Made by a program: the position numbers and the translations under genes. Under the pieces are notes generated by a model. The model ran no database searches. It was not told where the DNA came from and saw only the letters and a program-made list of their open reading frames with translations. 64,000 nucleotides of DNA, taken from assembly GCF_022533585.1 (NCBI RefSeq), contig NZ_CP092827.1, positions 1,652,001 through 1,716,000 on the forward strand, in the 5' to 3' direction. Source of the stretch: Pseudomonas sp. LS.1a (lineage in GTDB: Bacteria > Pseudomonadota > Gammaproteobacteria > Pseudomonadales > Pseudomonadaceae). Positions 34,743 to 45,981 of this stretch are shown in pieces (position 1 is the stretch's first letter; each line of letters opens with the position of its first letter).

Positions 34743-36457
34743 CGTGGGGTTTCCTGATGCAATTGCTGTTCATACCAGAATTTGCGCCGCAGCAGCTCCG
34801 CCGGGTTGTCGGGGATCTCCCGCAGCCATTGTTCCAGGGCCTGGCGCTGTTCGGCATCGAGGCTGGTCGATACCGGGCGCTGCGGCGGCTGGATGACGCT
34901 GTCATCCGCGCCGGCCTGGTTGCCGGGTGCTACCTGGCTGTTGCTGCTGCCTTCGCCGGGCTGCTCGGCGCTGGGTTGTTCGTCGTTGCCGGGCGTGCCC
35001 TGGGCCGGGCTGTTGGCCGAGCTGCTGTTGCCTTCGGTTTCGCTGCCGGGCGTGCCTTGGGCATCGCTGCTGGCCGGTTGCTCCTCGGCCTTGGCCTCGC
35101 GCTGTTGCAGCAGTTGCTGCACCAGCGCCTGGTTGTCCAGCGCCGCCTGCAGGTCGGGTTGGCGTTCCAGGGCTTGTTCGTAGGCGTCCAGGGCGGCTTC
35201 CAGTTCACCGCTGCGGGCCAGGGCATTGCCTCGATTGTAGTGGGCGGCGGCCGTGTCGCCTTGGGAAAAGGCTTCGGCGGCACCGCTATAGTCGCCCGCC
35301 TGGTACAGGGCCATGCCGCGCCATTGCGGGTCCTGGAACTGGCGCGCGGCGCTGGCTGGGCGGTTTTGCTCCAGCAGGCGCTGACCTTGCTGGTCGGGGC
35401 GCAGCCACAGGTCATTGAATTCGAAGGCCTGGCTGGGCTGGGGCAGGGCCAGCAGCAGCGGCAGGCAGAACAGCCAGCCGCGTCGGCCGGCACAGGCGGC
35501 CAGCAGCAACAGCGGCAGCAGCAGCCAGTAACCCTGGTCGGCCCAGCTGTCCAGTTGCAGTGTCCGGCCGTCGTTGCGCCCGGTGCGCGGGTTGTCGAAC
35601 AGGCCCAGGCCACGAAGGTCGAGGTCGTCGATACGGGCATGCCGGTAGCGCCCGCCCGTGCCGCTGATGAAGCCCTTGAGGCTGGCGCTGTCCAGGCGCG
35701 GCAACAGGATGCCGCCCTGGTCGTCCTTGAGGTACTCGCCGTTGGCCTGGCGCACCGGTGCGCCTTCGCGGCTGCCGATGCCCAGCATCAGCAGGCTCGG
35801 GCCCTGGCGGCCGAGGGCCTGGGCGATGCCTTGGCGCTCCGGGGCGCTGAGCGACGAGCCGATCAGCAGCAGGCGGCCCTGGCCCAGGCCGCTCTGGGCC
35901 AGCAGGGCCAGGCCTTTTGCACGGCCAGGTCGGCCCGCTGGCCGGGTTTTGGCATGATCGACGGGTCGATCGCCTCGAGCAGGTTGCGGCTGGTAGCCAG
36001 GTCGTCGGACAGCGGCACCAGGGTGTGCGCGGAGCCGGCATAGACCACCAGCGCGGTCTGACTGTCACGACGGTGTTCCAGCAGGTCGAGGATTTTTGCG
36101 CCGCGCCTGCTCCAGGCGGTTGGGCGGGCTGTCCTCGGCGAGCATCTGTGGGGTCAGTTCGAGGAGGATCACCAGCGGGTCGGCCGGGCGCTGGCGGTTT
36201 TCTTCCACGCGATGCCAACTGGGCCCGAGCAGGGCCAGGATCACCAGCATCCAGGCCAGGCCCAGCGCCACCCACGGCAGTTTGCTGGTGCTGCCGCTGC
36301 CACCGCCTAGCAGTACGCCATGGAACGCCGGCGGCAGAATCATCTGCCAGCGCCCGGCGCGCTTGCGCCGGTGCCACAGTTTGTACAGCAGCCAGCCAAG
36401 CAGGGGCACGGCCAGCAGCCATAGCGGGCGCAACCATTGGGGCCACAGTTCGATCAT
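34739..36457 (-). pseudogene. VWA and TPR domain protein (BatB/BatC type), two frameshifts
   Basis: The frame opens at 36457 (MIELWPQWLRPLWLL) with two membrane helices. It runs into a VWA domain (PLVILLELTPQMLAEDSPPNRLEQARRK), then breaks at a T5 run (36093-36097, one base too many). A second frame reads VVYAGSAHTLVPLSDDL..ADLAVQK and breaks at about 35911-35914 (one base short). A third frame gives LLMLGIGSREGAPV, two helices, TPR repeats (HYNRGNALARSGELEAALDA) and an Asn/Ser/Pro/Gly-rich tail. The total length is a multiple of three, so the indels compensate, but the first shift meets a stop. The VWA metal motif DxSxS is replaced by ELTPQ. Intact length would be about 572 residues. Confidence 0.82.
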
Positions 36458-37530
36458 CGCCGCCTCCTCAGGCGCAGGCGCTTCAGGCGCTGGCGCCATT
36501 CCGGATGCGGTTGCAGGAAGCGCGGCTTGCGCAGCAGGCGCTGCAGCAGGTTGTCGGGCCATTGCACGGCCACCACCAGCAGCACGCTCAGCAGCAGCGC
36601 CAGGGCCAGGGGCCAGGCATAAAGGGCCTTGGCCGTGCGTGCCTGGGTCGGTTGCTGGGCCACAGGTTCGAGCTGGTCGAGGGTGTCGCCGATGGCGTCC
36701 AGTTCGGCGCCGTCATGGGCGCGGAAGTAGGTGCCGTGGGTGATGTCGGCAATTTCCTTGAGCGAGGCTTCGTCCAGGTCCAGGCTCGGGTTCAGGCCGA
36801 GCAGGCCAGGAGTGCCACTGGCCTCGGGGTTGGCGCCGATACCTATGGTGTAGATGCGCACGCCTTCCTGAGCGGCCAGGCGGGCGGCGGTCAGCGGGTG
36901 GATCTGCCCGCCGTTGTTGGCGCCGTCGGTGATCAGCACCAGCACCCGGCTTTGTGCCGGGCGTTGGCGCAGGCGCTTGACCGCCAGGCCAATGGCGTCG
37001 CCGATAGCGGTGTTCTTGCCGGCGATGCCGATCTGCGCTTCGTCGAGGAAGGTGCGCACGGTGCGCCGGTCGAAGGTGAGCGGGGCCTGCAGGTAGGCCT
37101 GGCTGCCGAACAGGATCAGGCCCACGCGGTCGCCTTCGCGGTCCTGCAGGAAGTCGCCGAGCAGCGCCTTGACCAGGTCGAGGCGGCTGATGTCTTCGTT
37201 CTGCCACTGCATGTCGGGGAAGTCCATCGACCCGGACACATCCACCGCCACCAGCAGGTCGCGGCCGCTGGCGGCCACTGGCACCGGGTCGCCCAGCCAT
37301 TGCGGGCGGGCGGCGGCGCACAGCAGCAACAGCCAGATGACGACAAAGGGCGCCTGCTGGCGCCAGGTCGGCAGGTTGAGGCGCGCGCGGCGCCCGGCCA
37401 GGCCTTCCAGCTCGTTGAGGAAGCCCACCTTGAGCACCGGTTCGCCGCTGTCGGCGGCCGGCAGTACCAGGCGTGCCAGCCACGGCAATGGCAACAGGGC
37501 GAAGACCCACGGCCAGGCCAGTTCAAACAT
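36454..37530 (-). CDS. VWA domain protein, BatA-like
   Basis: 358 residues. Two N-terminal helices (about 4-20 and 56-70), a VWA domain with intact MIDAS DVSGSMD from D97, LITDGANNGG later, and a C-terminal membrane helix (about 305-325) before an Arg-rich tail. The ATG at 37530 overlaps the DUF4381 stop; the upstream extension is not conserved in kind. It probably binds metal and partner proteins on the periplasmic face, working with MoxR. Confidence 0.9.
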   Translation of the reverse strand: MFELAWPWVFALLPLPWLARLVLPAADSGEPVLKVGFLNELEGLAGRRARLNLPTWRQQAPFVVIWLLLLCAAARPQWLGDPVPVAASGRDLLVAVDVSGSMDFPDMQWQNEDISRLDLVKALLGDFLQDREGDRVGLILFGSQAYLQAPLTFDRRTVRTFLDEAQIGIAGKNTAIGDAIGLAVKRLRQRPAQSRVLVLITDGANNGGQIHPLTAARLAAQEGVRIYTIGIGANPEASGTPGLLGLNPSLDLDEASLKEIADITHGTYFRAHDGAELDAIGDTLDQLEPVAQQPTQARTAKALYAWPLALALLLSVLLVVAVQWPDNLLQRLLRKPRFLQPHPEWRQRLKRLRLRRRR

Positions 37531-38017
37531 GCTTGCGGATCCAGGTTTCGACGGCCTGGCTGAGCCCGGCGATGGCCTTGTCATCGAGCTTGCACTCGGG
37601 TTTGTAGGCGCCCTCGACCAGCACCATCCAGCGGGTCAGGCCGGCGGCCGGGCAGCGGTTGTCGAGAAACGCCAGCCACTGGCGGCCATTGAGGGTATGG
37701 CTGTTGGCGCCCGGGTAGTGGCTGCGGCACAGGCGCTTGAGCAGGGCGTTGATCTGTTGCAGCCAGGCCCCGGCCGGGGCACCGTCGTAGGGGCGTGGCA
37801 GGCGGGCCAGTTCGGCCAGCGCTTCCACGCGTACCGGGTCCAAGGGCTGCTCGGCACGCACGATGCGGCGTTTGCCCGGGCGCCAGCGGCGCACCCGCCA
37901 CAGGCCCCAGGCCAACAGCGGCAGCACGGCCAGCAGCAGCCACCAGCCGGGTGCCGGTGGCCACAGGCCGATTGGTGCTGGGGCAATCAGCGGTTGCAGT
38001 TGATCAAGCGGGTTCAT
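37523..38017 (-). CDS. DUF4381 family membrane protein
   Basis: 164 residues with one N-terminal membrane helix (PGWWLLLAVLPLLAWGLW, about 24-41) and a basic then globular cytosolic part (LLKRLCRSHYPG, NGRQWLAFLDN). Typical companion between the DUF58 and VWA genes in MoxR-Bat operons. The gap to DUF58 is 13 bases; it overlaps BatA by 8. Confidence 0.85.
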   Translation of the reverse strand: MNPLDQLQPLIAPAPIGLWPPAPGWWLLLAVLPLLAWGLWRVRRWRPGKRRIVRAEQPLDPVRVEALAELARLPRPYDGAPAGAWLQQINALLKRLCRSHYPGANSHTLNGRQWLAFLDNRCPAAGLTRWMVLVEGAYKPECKLDDKAIAGLSQAVETWIRKHV

Positions 38018-38030
38018 TGGCCGCTGCTCT

Positions 38031-38975
38031 TCATGACGCGCTCCGTGGCCGCTGGGCGTTCAGGTATTCGCGCAATTGCTCGATCATTTCGCTTTGGGTG
38101 CTCAGTGGCATCAGCAGCACGCGCAGCTTTTGCGCCATCAGCTCCCAGCGCTCGATGCGTGCTTCGGCCTGCTGGCGGTAGGCCTGGCGCAGGTTGGCGT
38201 CCAGGGTGTCGAGCTCCAGCTGCGCGCTGCGCTGGGCGAAGCGCAGCAGGCCGGCGGCGGGCAGGGCGTGGTCGAGCGGGTCGGACACCGGCATCAGCAG
38301 CAGGTCGCAATGGCGCGAGAGCATGGCCAGGTGCTGTTCCACCTGGGCGGTGAGCGAGCGCTCATCGCAGATCACGATGGCCAGGCTGCCGGGGCGCAGC
38401 ACTTCGCGGGCGCGGCGCAGGGCCAGGCCGAGGCTGTCGGCCCCGGGCGTGGCCTCGGTGTGCAGCGCCTGGTTGACCTTGGCCAGGCGGTTGAGCAGTT
38501 GCAGCAGGCTCTGCTTGCTGCGCCGGGGCTTGATTTCGTGGTGTTCGTTGTCGCCGAACACCAACCCGCCGATGCGGTCGTTGTGGCCCAGCGCGGCCCA
38601 GCCGAACAGCGCCGCAGCCTGGGCGGCCAGCACCGACTTGAACATCAGCCCCGAGCCGAAGAACAGCCGTTGGCTCTGCTCGACGAGGATGAAGATGGGC
38701 CGTTCGCGCTCTTCGTGGAAGAGCTTGGTGTGCGGTTCCTGGGTGCGCGCGGTGACCCGCCAGTCGATGTTGCGCACATCGTCGCCGGCCTGGTACACGC
38801 GCACCTGGTCGAAGTCCACGCCGCGCCCGCGCAGTTTGGAGTGGTGCAGGCCCACCAGCGGGCTGCGCTGGCCGGGCCGGGAAAACAGCTGGATTTCGCG
38901 CACGCGGTGGCGCATGTCGATCAGCTCGGCAAGGCCGATGCGGATGCCGGGTTGGGCCAGCGAGGCGGTGGGCAT
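38031..38975 (-). CDS. DUF58 domain protein of the MoxR-Bat operon
   Basis: 314 residues from ATG 38975. SPLVGLHHSKLRGRGVDFDQVRVYQAGDD, read as two blocks, and NIDWRVTARTQEPHTKLF are the DUF58 core (about 40-90), followed by a degenerate VWA-like region (IFILVEQSQRLFFGS). A longer in-frame extension into moxR was rejected. Starts 4 bases after the moxR stop. Confidence 0.9.
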   Translation of the reverse strand: MPTASLAQPGIRIGLAELIDMRHRVREIQLFSRPGQRSPLVGLHHSKLRGRGVDFDQVRVYQAGDDVRNIDWRVTARTQEPHTKLFHEERERPIFILVEQSQRLFFGSGLMFKSVLAAQAAALFGWAALGHNDRIGGLVFGDNEHHEIKPRRSKQSLLQLLNRLAKVNQALHTEATPGADSLGLALRRAREVLRPGSLAIVICDERSLTAQVEQHLAMLSRHCDLLLMPVSDPLDHALPAAGLLRFAQRSAQLELDTLDANLRQAYRQQAEARIERWELMAQKLRVLLMPLSTQSEMIEQLREYLNAQRPRSAS

Positions 38976-38979
38976 GGGC

Positions 38980-39939
<960 letters not shown>

Positions 39940-40166
39940 CGGTGACGGTTCCTGGTGTGGGGCCGCAGGCGGCTGGAGGCAACTGCCCTGGCAAGGGGTG
40001 ATACTTTAATCCATCCGGGGGTGGCGACCAATGGCGGTAGGGAAATTTATCCTTGCCCGGGGCCAGCAGGTCCGGAAATGTCCTGCATATGACTGGCCAT
40101 TGACTGATGTTCCGCTGCGGCGTGTTGGCGCCTGCTTGTGTTTTTGCGCAAGCAGGAGGCACGAGG

Positions 40167-41472
40167 ATGGACTTGAACAGCGGCAGCACAGCACGTATTA
40201 CGCCGGTCACCCTGCGTTTTGGCGTGTTCTTTGATGGGACCGGCAACAACCTGAGCAATGTGATGCCGGCGGATGCTCCGGGGGCAAGGGTGCCAGTTAT
40301 GGCAACGCCTTGAGCAATGTGGCCCTGTTGCATGCGCTGTATCCGGCGCAGGGGGCACGGCTGATGAGACCATGGTGTTTCTGAAACGCTATGTCGAGGG
40401 CGTGGGCACCCTGGCGGGGGAGGCGGATAATGCCTATGCCTCGGCCACCGGGAGTGGGCGTCTGGGGGCCGAGGCGAGGGTCGCCGAGGCCTTGGCGGGG
40501 ATTGCCGGGCAATTGCAGGACTGGCGGCAGGCGCATCCGCAGGCAAGGGTCGAGCGGGTCGAGTTCGACCTGTTCGGTTTCAGTCGCGGCGCGGCGGCGG
40601 TGCGGCATCTGGCCAACCTCCTGCACGATGGCGGCGACGAGCGCTTGGCTGTGCCCTGCGAAATCGGGATCAACTTCATCGGCCTGTTCGACACGGTGGC
40701 GGCGATCATCGCGCCACTGCAGGGAGACCTTGACCCCGCCGATGACCGCAATGGTGGCTTGCGTCTGGGCCTGGGCGCGGACATTGCCCGGCAAGTGGTG
40801 CAGTTGGTGGCGGGGGACGAACAGCGGCACAACTTCCCGCTGGTGCGCAGCGACCATGACATCGTGTTGCCGGGCGTGCACTCGAACATTGGTGGTGGTT
40901 ACCCGGATACCACGCAGGAGCAGGTGCTGCTGTGCAAACCGCAGTCTCAGCGGGTGCCGCTGGATATGCGCGCCGAGCACACTCGTGTGCATGCCTCAGT
41001 CAGTGCGTTGCTGGCGTCGTCATTTGGCGAAATGGGCGCGCCCAGGCCACGGGTGCTGGCCTGGGAGGTTCCGATTGCCGGTGGCCGGTCGAGTGAGGCG
41101 CAAAAGCAGGTGTACGCGGCGGTGTACCGCGAGCGGGAAGTGGTGGGGCAGCTTTCCCGGGTGTACCTGAGCATCATGCGCGAGCTGGCGGTGCGGGCGG
41201 GGGTGCCGTTTGCGCCGTTGGGCGGGCAGGCTGAGCATCGGCTGCCGGATGAGCTGCTGGGCATCAGCCGCAAGCTGCATGGGTTTGCCTTGGGTGAATA
41301 CGAACAGCCTGGGTTGACCGAGGATGAACAGCGATTGTTGCGCGACAGGTACGTGCATGCGTCGGCGAACTGGAATGCGTTGAAGGGGTTGCACAACAGT
41401 GTGCTGGACGTGCTGTTCGTCAATCGGCCGGCGGCAGGAGGGCGGGTGGCGCACGCGAACCCGGCAGCTTGA
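40167..41472 (+). pseudogene. Tle1-like (DUF2235) alpha/beta hydrolase, T6SS lipase-effector type, two frameshifts
   Basis: AGGAGG precedes ATG 40167. The start MDLNSGSTARITPVTL..FGVFFDGTGNN is the DUF2235 opening motif. Frame breaks occur at two G5 runs (40280-40284 and 40351-40355); a sixth G in each restores GGKGASYGNALSNVALLHALY and GGTADETMVFLKRYVEG. The nucleophile motif GFSRG lies near residue 140, with GLFDTVA and PGVHSNIGGGYPD downstream carrying further catalytic residues. Reconstructed length about 435 residues. Tle1-family proteins are phospholipases delivered by type VI secretion; no VgrG or immunity gene is adjacent. Confidence 0.78.
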
Positions 41473-41858
41473 TCAGCCTGTACCGGCCTGATCGCCGGCA
41501 AGCCGGCTCCCACAGGGATAGCGTGTGGGTTGCGATCATTGCGGTCGAGGTGGAGCAACGGTCTTGTTCAAAATCTCGAAGCGTGCGCAATCCTTGTGGG
41601 AGATTGCCCTGCCCTTTGGGCTGCGCTGTCGCACAGGGAACAATGTTCGAGAGTGTGTCACCTTCCCTTGTGGGAGCGGGCGTGCCCGCGAAGCAGACGA
41701 CGCAGTGTATGGCACCGGCTTCGCCGGTGTTCGCGGCGGTTCGACGCCTCGACACGCCCGCTCCCACAGGGATTTGCGCCGGTCCCAGGCCTTGAAGGCA
41801 GTGCGATCGAGGTGGCAGCCGGCTTGCCGGCGATAGGGCTGCAACGCAGCCCCAGGGT
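41473..41858. other. Gene-free repeat-rich gap
   Basis: 386 bases between convergent genes. It holds a GCCGGCAAGCCGGC-type hairpin (about 41490-41512), the REP pair listed next, and another CCGGCTTGCCGG hairpin near 41817. No coding frame with family features on either strand. Confidence 0.6.
41667..41770. repeat. REP pair, right unit interrupted
   Basis: The left unit CTTGTGGGAGCGGGCGTGCC is normal. The right one reads GTTCGCGG, then about 17 extra bases (CGGTTCGACGCCTCGAC), then ACGCCCGCTCCCACAGG, so its central palindrome is split. Confidence 0.72.
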
Positions 41859-43055
41859 TCATGCCGGGTGTCGACGTTTCCTGGCCGAATACGCTTCCTG
41901 TGCCAGGGTCAGCAGCACCGTCAGCAGCATGAACACGATCGACGCCACGAACACCCCGTTGGGCAGTTGCTGGTCGAGCATCCAGCCAAAGGCCACCGGC
42001 CCGAGTGCGCCGCCGATGCTGAAGCCGGTCGAGACCAGCCCGAAGGCTTTGCCCTCGGCCCCGCGTGGCGCCGCCGCCTTGACCAGCATGTCCCGCGACG
42101 GGGCGATGACCCCGGTCAGCAAGCCAATGGCGCCCAGCACCACTACCAACCCCCAGCCCCGCAGCAGCCCCAGGGCCACCAGCGCCGTCAACGCCGCGGC
42201 CAGGGCAAAGGCCAATGCCGCCACCAGGCCATGACGACGGGTCCGGTCAGCCAGGGCTCCACCGCATAGCACGCCCACGGCACTGCTGAGCAGAAACGCC
42301 GTGAGCGCCGTGTTGGCCCAGGCCAGGGTCAGACCTTGGCCCTGGACGAGCGCGGCCACGGAGAACTTTTCGATGGCACTGGTGCTCAGGTTGAGCAACA
42401 TGAACAGCACAGTCAGCACCCCGAGCATGGGCGTGAACAGTCGCACACGAGCTGCTGGGGAGCTAGCGCTACCTGTGATTCCAGGCCTGGCGACCTGATA
42501 GACGCCACTGCCTGGCACCGATATCAACAGCCAGGCGGCAAGCCCCGCTGCGGCGCCTGCCGCCAGGGCTGCCTGTGCGCCCGACACGGCAGCAATGCCA
42601 AGAAACATTGCTGGCGTTACCGCCGAGCCGAGGAAGCCGGCAAAGGTATGGATCGAGAACGACCGCCCCAGGCGGCCTTGTTCGATGCCGTTGGCCAGCA
42701 GCGCATAGTCGGCCGGGTGGTACACGCCATTGGCCAGACCGGCCATGGCCATCGCCACCAACAGCAGCGTATAGCCGGGGCTGACAGCAACCAGCAGGAA
42801 GCTGAGGCTGCCCAGCAGCAAGCCTGCCTTGAGCACCTTGCGCGCACCGTAATGGTCGACGGCATAGCCCAGCGGCGCCTGCACCAGGGCGGAGACGATG
42901 TTGAACACGGCCAGGGCCACGCCGAGTTCGACGAACCCTACCCCCAGCAAGCCGGGGAGCACGGGTAGCAGCGCCGGGATCAGCATGATGTGCACATGGC
43001 TGACGAAATGCACGGCAGCAATTTGGGTTAGAAGCTTGGGGCCAGCTTTGGGCAT
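41859..43055 (-). CDS. Major facilitator superfamily transporter
   Basis: 398 residues from ATG 43055, about 12 membrane segments. GYAVDHYGARKVLKAG between helices 2 and 3 is the MFS loop motif, and ALADRTRRHG is its counterpart in the second half. NGVYHPADYALLAN lies in helix 4-5 and resembles fosmidomycin-resistance/FsrR-like exporters. Substrate unknown. The open frame continues upstream through benE in another frame; that part is not coding. Sixty bases separate it from benE, so they may be cotranscribed. Confidence 0.87.
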   Translation of the reverse strand: MPKAGPKLLTQIAAVHFVSHVHIMLIPALLPVLPGLLGVGFVELGVALAVFNIVSALVQAPLGYAVDHYGARKVLKAGLLLGSLSFLLVAVSPGYTLLLVAMAMAGLANGVYHPADYALLANGIEQGRLGRSFSIHTFAGFLGSAVTPAMFLGIAAVSGAQAALAAGAAAGLAAWLLISVPGSGVYQVARPGITGSASSPAARVRLFTPMLGVLTVLFMLLNLSTSAIEKFSVAALVQGQGLTLAWANTALTAFLLSSAVGVLCGGALADRTRRHGLVAALAFALAAALTALVALGLLRGWGLVVVLGAIGLLTGVIAPSRDMLVKAAAPRGAEGKAFGLVSTGFSIGGALGPVAFGWMLDQQLPNGVFVASIVFMLLTVLLTLAQEAYSARKRRHPA

Positions 43056-43114
43056 GTCGATACCTGTTGCAGGGCGTGCGCACCTGGCGCACGGCAGGGT
43101 GTTGGAAAGCCCGC

Positions 43115-44329
43115 TTACCGGGGAGAGTGGCTGAAACCGGGGAGTCGGCCGTTCAGTACGGCATAGGCCAGCAAGCCTATGACCAGCCCCCAGAACGCGC
43201 CGCCTATGCCAAACAGGCTGATGTTGGCCGCCGCCGCCAGGAAAGTGATCAGTGCCGCTTCGCGCGAACGGGCATCGACCATTGCGCTGGCCAGGCTGGT
43301 GCCGATGGTGCCCAGCAGGGCAAGGCCGGCCAAAGTGGTGATGAAGGTGGCCGGCAGGGCCATGAACACACTGGCCAGGGTGACGCCGAACACCCCCACG
43401 AGGATGTAGCAGACACCGGCAGCGATACCCGCGACCCAGCGTTTGTCCGGGTCTTCGTGGGCCTCCTTGCCAGTACAGATGGCGGCGGTGATGGCCGCGA
43501 TGTTGAAAGCGTGCGACCCGAACGGTGCCATCAGCAACGAGCCCAGGCCAGTGACTGCCACGATCGGGTTGGCGCTGGTCTTGAAGCCATCGTTGCGCAG
43601 CACCAGCATGCCTGGCATGTACTGACCGGTAAGGGTGATCAGGAACAACGGCAGGGCCACGCTCAGGGCGGCGTTGAGGGAAAAGGTGGGCGCGGTGAAC
43701 AACGGCGTGGCGAACTCCAGCCTGAGCGCTGTCAGGTCCACCTGGCCCTGGAGCAGCAGGTAGCCCAGGCCCAGCAGCAGAATGCCTACCACGGCATAGC
43801 GGGCGGTGAAGCGTTTGAATGTCACATAGGCCGCGATCAGTAGCCCGGCCAGCGCGGGGTCGACCGACAGGCCTCCGAATGCACCGATGCCGAACTGCAA
43901 CAGGATACCCGCCAGCAGCCCGGCGGCAATCCCGCCGGGAATGACCCGCACCAGGCGTTCGAAGTAACCGGTCAGCCCCAGGATCACGAAGCCGGCGGCC
44001 GACAGCAGGTAGGCGCCGATGGCCTCGCTGTAGGGCACGCTGGCCAGCGCCGTGACCAGGAACGCAGCGGCCGGCGTGGACCAGGCGGTGATCACCGGCT
44101 CGCGGCTGTACCAGGACAGGGCCAGGCCACTGAAGCCAACGCCGATCGATACGGCCCAGACCCATGATGAAGTCAGCTCCGGGCTCAGCCCGGCCAGTTT
44201 GGCGGCCTGGAACACCAGGATGAAGGTGCCGCCGTAATTGACGATGACCGAAACGATCCCCGCCACCACGGGGTGAAGGATGTCTGTCAGCCGGAGCGGG
44301 GTTGGTGCGGTGTGTGCGGGCGTGTTCAT
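43115..44329 (-). CDS. benE: Benzoate/H+ symporter BenE family protein
   Basis: 404 residues with about 11-12 membrane segments. Family blocks are present: NYGGTFILVFQAAKLAGLSP, SREPVITAWSTPAAA, GSHAFNIAAITAAICTGKEA and DKRWVAGIAAGVCY. BenE takes up benzoate or similar aromatic acids. No benzoate degradation genes are nearby, so the substrate here is inferred from family only. Divergent from the MocR regulator with 91 bases between, a layout that suggests control by it. Confidence 0.88.
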   Translation of the reverse strand: MNTPAHTAPTPLRLTDILHPVVAGIVSVIVNYGGTFILVFQAAKLAGLSPELTSSWVWAVSIGVGFSGLALSWYSREPVITAWSTPAAAFLVTALASVPYSEAIGAYLLSAAGFVILGLTGYFERLVRVIPGGIAAGLLAGILLQFGIGAFGGLSVDPALAGLLIAAYVTFKRFTARYAVVGILLLGLGYLLLQGQVDLTALRLEFATPLFTAPTFSLNAALSVALPLFLITLTGQYMPGMLVLRNDGFKTSANPIVAVTGLGSLLMAPFGSHAFNIAAITAAICTGKEAHEDPDKRWVAGIAAGVCYILVGVFGVTLASVFMALPATFITTLAGLALLGTIGTSLASAMVDARSREAALITFLAAAANISLFGIGGAFWGLVIGLLAYAVLNGRLPGFSHSPR

Positions 44330-44420
44330 CGGGGCCTCGGGCGTTCTGGCGCATAGGGGTTGGAAAGCCTGGTTTTTATAGCGTTAGAATGGCCGGTATA
44401 GCCCAGCCACTTTTCGATAC

Positions 44421-45943
44421 ATGGCCATACCAATGTTCAAGCATGCACAACTGGAGTCGGTGAAAGCCTGGATCGGCGACCCGGCGCGCGCGTCGCTGCC
44501 TTTGCACGTGCGGATCCAGCGGGCGATACGCCAGCTGATTCTCGAAGGGGCATTGCCCGTGGGTAAGGCCTTGCCCGCCTCGCGTGCACTGGCGACCTCG
44601 CTGGCTGTGTCGCGGGACACGGTCGAGGCCGCTTATGGCCAGTTGCACGCCGAAGGCTTCATCGAGCGCCGGGTGGGTAGTGGTAGCTTCGTCTCACCCC
44701 GTACGCAGCACCTGCCGGCGCGCGCCCGGGGCCGAAGGGTGAAAGCCCCGGTCGAGCCGCCAGCGCTCAGCCGCCGGGGCCAGGCGCTGTGCCAGGAGGG
44801 CGGGGTGCACAATTTCTTCGTCCCTCGGCCGTTTGCGCCGGGGGTGGCAGAAACGCGCAACTTCCCCTTGCAGACCTGGGAAAAGCTGCAGCGGCAGGTG
44901 TTCAGGGAACATGGCACCCAGGCGCTGCTGCACAGCGCCGCGCAAGGCACCGAGCCACTGCGGCGGGCGATTGCCGATTACGTCAATCTCGAGCGTGGCG
45001 CACAGGCCACGGCCGATCGCGTGCTGATCCTCACCAGTTCGCAGCAGGCGTTCAGCCTGTGTGCCCACGTACTGGCCGATGCCGGCGACCAGGTGGTTAT
45101 CGAAGACCCGGCTTACCATGGCGCCAGGAAGGCGCTGGTTGCTGCTGGCCTGCATTGCATTGCCGTGGCCGTGGACCCCGACGGCATGCAGGTCGAGCAG
45201 ATCCCACGGTTGGCCCCCCATGCCAGGGCTGTTTTCCTGACCCCGTCGCACCAGTTCCCTACTGGCGTGACCCTGTCCCTGGACCGGCGTCTGGCGGTGA
45301 TCGAGTGGGCACGGCAACAACGCGCCTGGATCATCGAGGACGACTACGACAGCGAGTTTCACTATGCCGGCAAACCCACCGCGTGCGTGCAAGGCCTGGA
45401 TGCCCACGACCGAACGGTTTATATCGGCACGTTCACCAAATCCCTGTTCGCCGGCTTGCGCATTGCCTACATGGTCTTGCCGCCGCAACTGGTCGGGCCG
45501 ATGACCGCAGCGCGGACGTTGCAGGACGGGCATACGGCTTCGCTGGCACAACTGACCCTGGCCAGGTTCATCGAAGGTGGGCACTTCGGTGCCCATGTGC
45601 GCTTGATGCGGACAATCTATGCCGAGCGCCGCGATGCACTGGCGGCGCTGGTGCAGGCGCAGCTGTCCGATTTTCTTGTCGCGCGCGTGCCGGCGGGCGG
45701 CATGCAGATGCCCTGTGTTTTCACCAGGCCGATGCCTGAAGAACTCGTGGTCAAGGCGGCGCAGGCGGCAGGCATAGACCTGTTGGGGCTCAGTGCCCTG
45801 TATGCGTCGTCGAGGGGGAGGCGGGAGTGTTGATGGGGTTTGCGGCGCATACCCCGGGCGAGCTGGCGATGGCCGTGGCGAAACTGGCGAAGGTATTGCG
45901 CCAGGTCGAGGCCAGCCAAGGGGGCGCAAAGCTGTTGCGCTGA
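44421..45943 (+). pseudogene. MocR-type GntR regulator with aminotransferase domain, frameshifted
   Basis: An N-terminal winged helix of the GntR type (RIQRAIRQLILEGALPVG, SRALATSLAVSRDTVEAAYG, about 28-85) is fused to a fold-type I aminotransferase domain. The PLP lysine is K340 in GTFTKSLFAGLR. The frame ends early at 45833 after YASSRG; with a sixth G in the run 45814-45818 it continues EAGVLMGFAAHTPGELAM to 45943, giving about 507 residues, the family norm. Such proteins sense PLP or amino compounds and regulate neighbours, here probably benE and the MFS gene. Confidence 0.83.
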
Positions 45944-45981
45944 GGCCCGGCAGCAGGACGCCGCCGGGGCAGTTGTCGCGG

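Noticed and set aside
41859..44354. 831-codon frame suggesting a fusion of the MFS protein with an upstream domain
   Set aside because: The upstream 433 codons overlap benE in another frame and are Arg/Pro/Gly-rich; the MFS protein starts at 43055.
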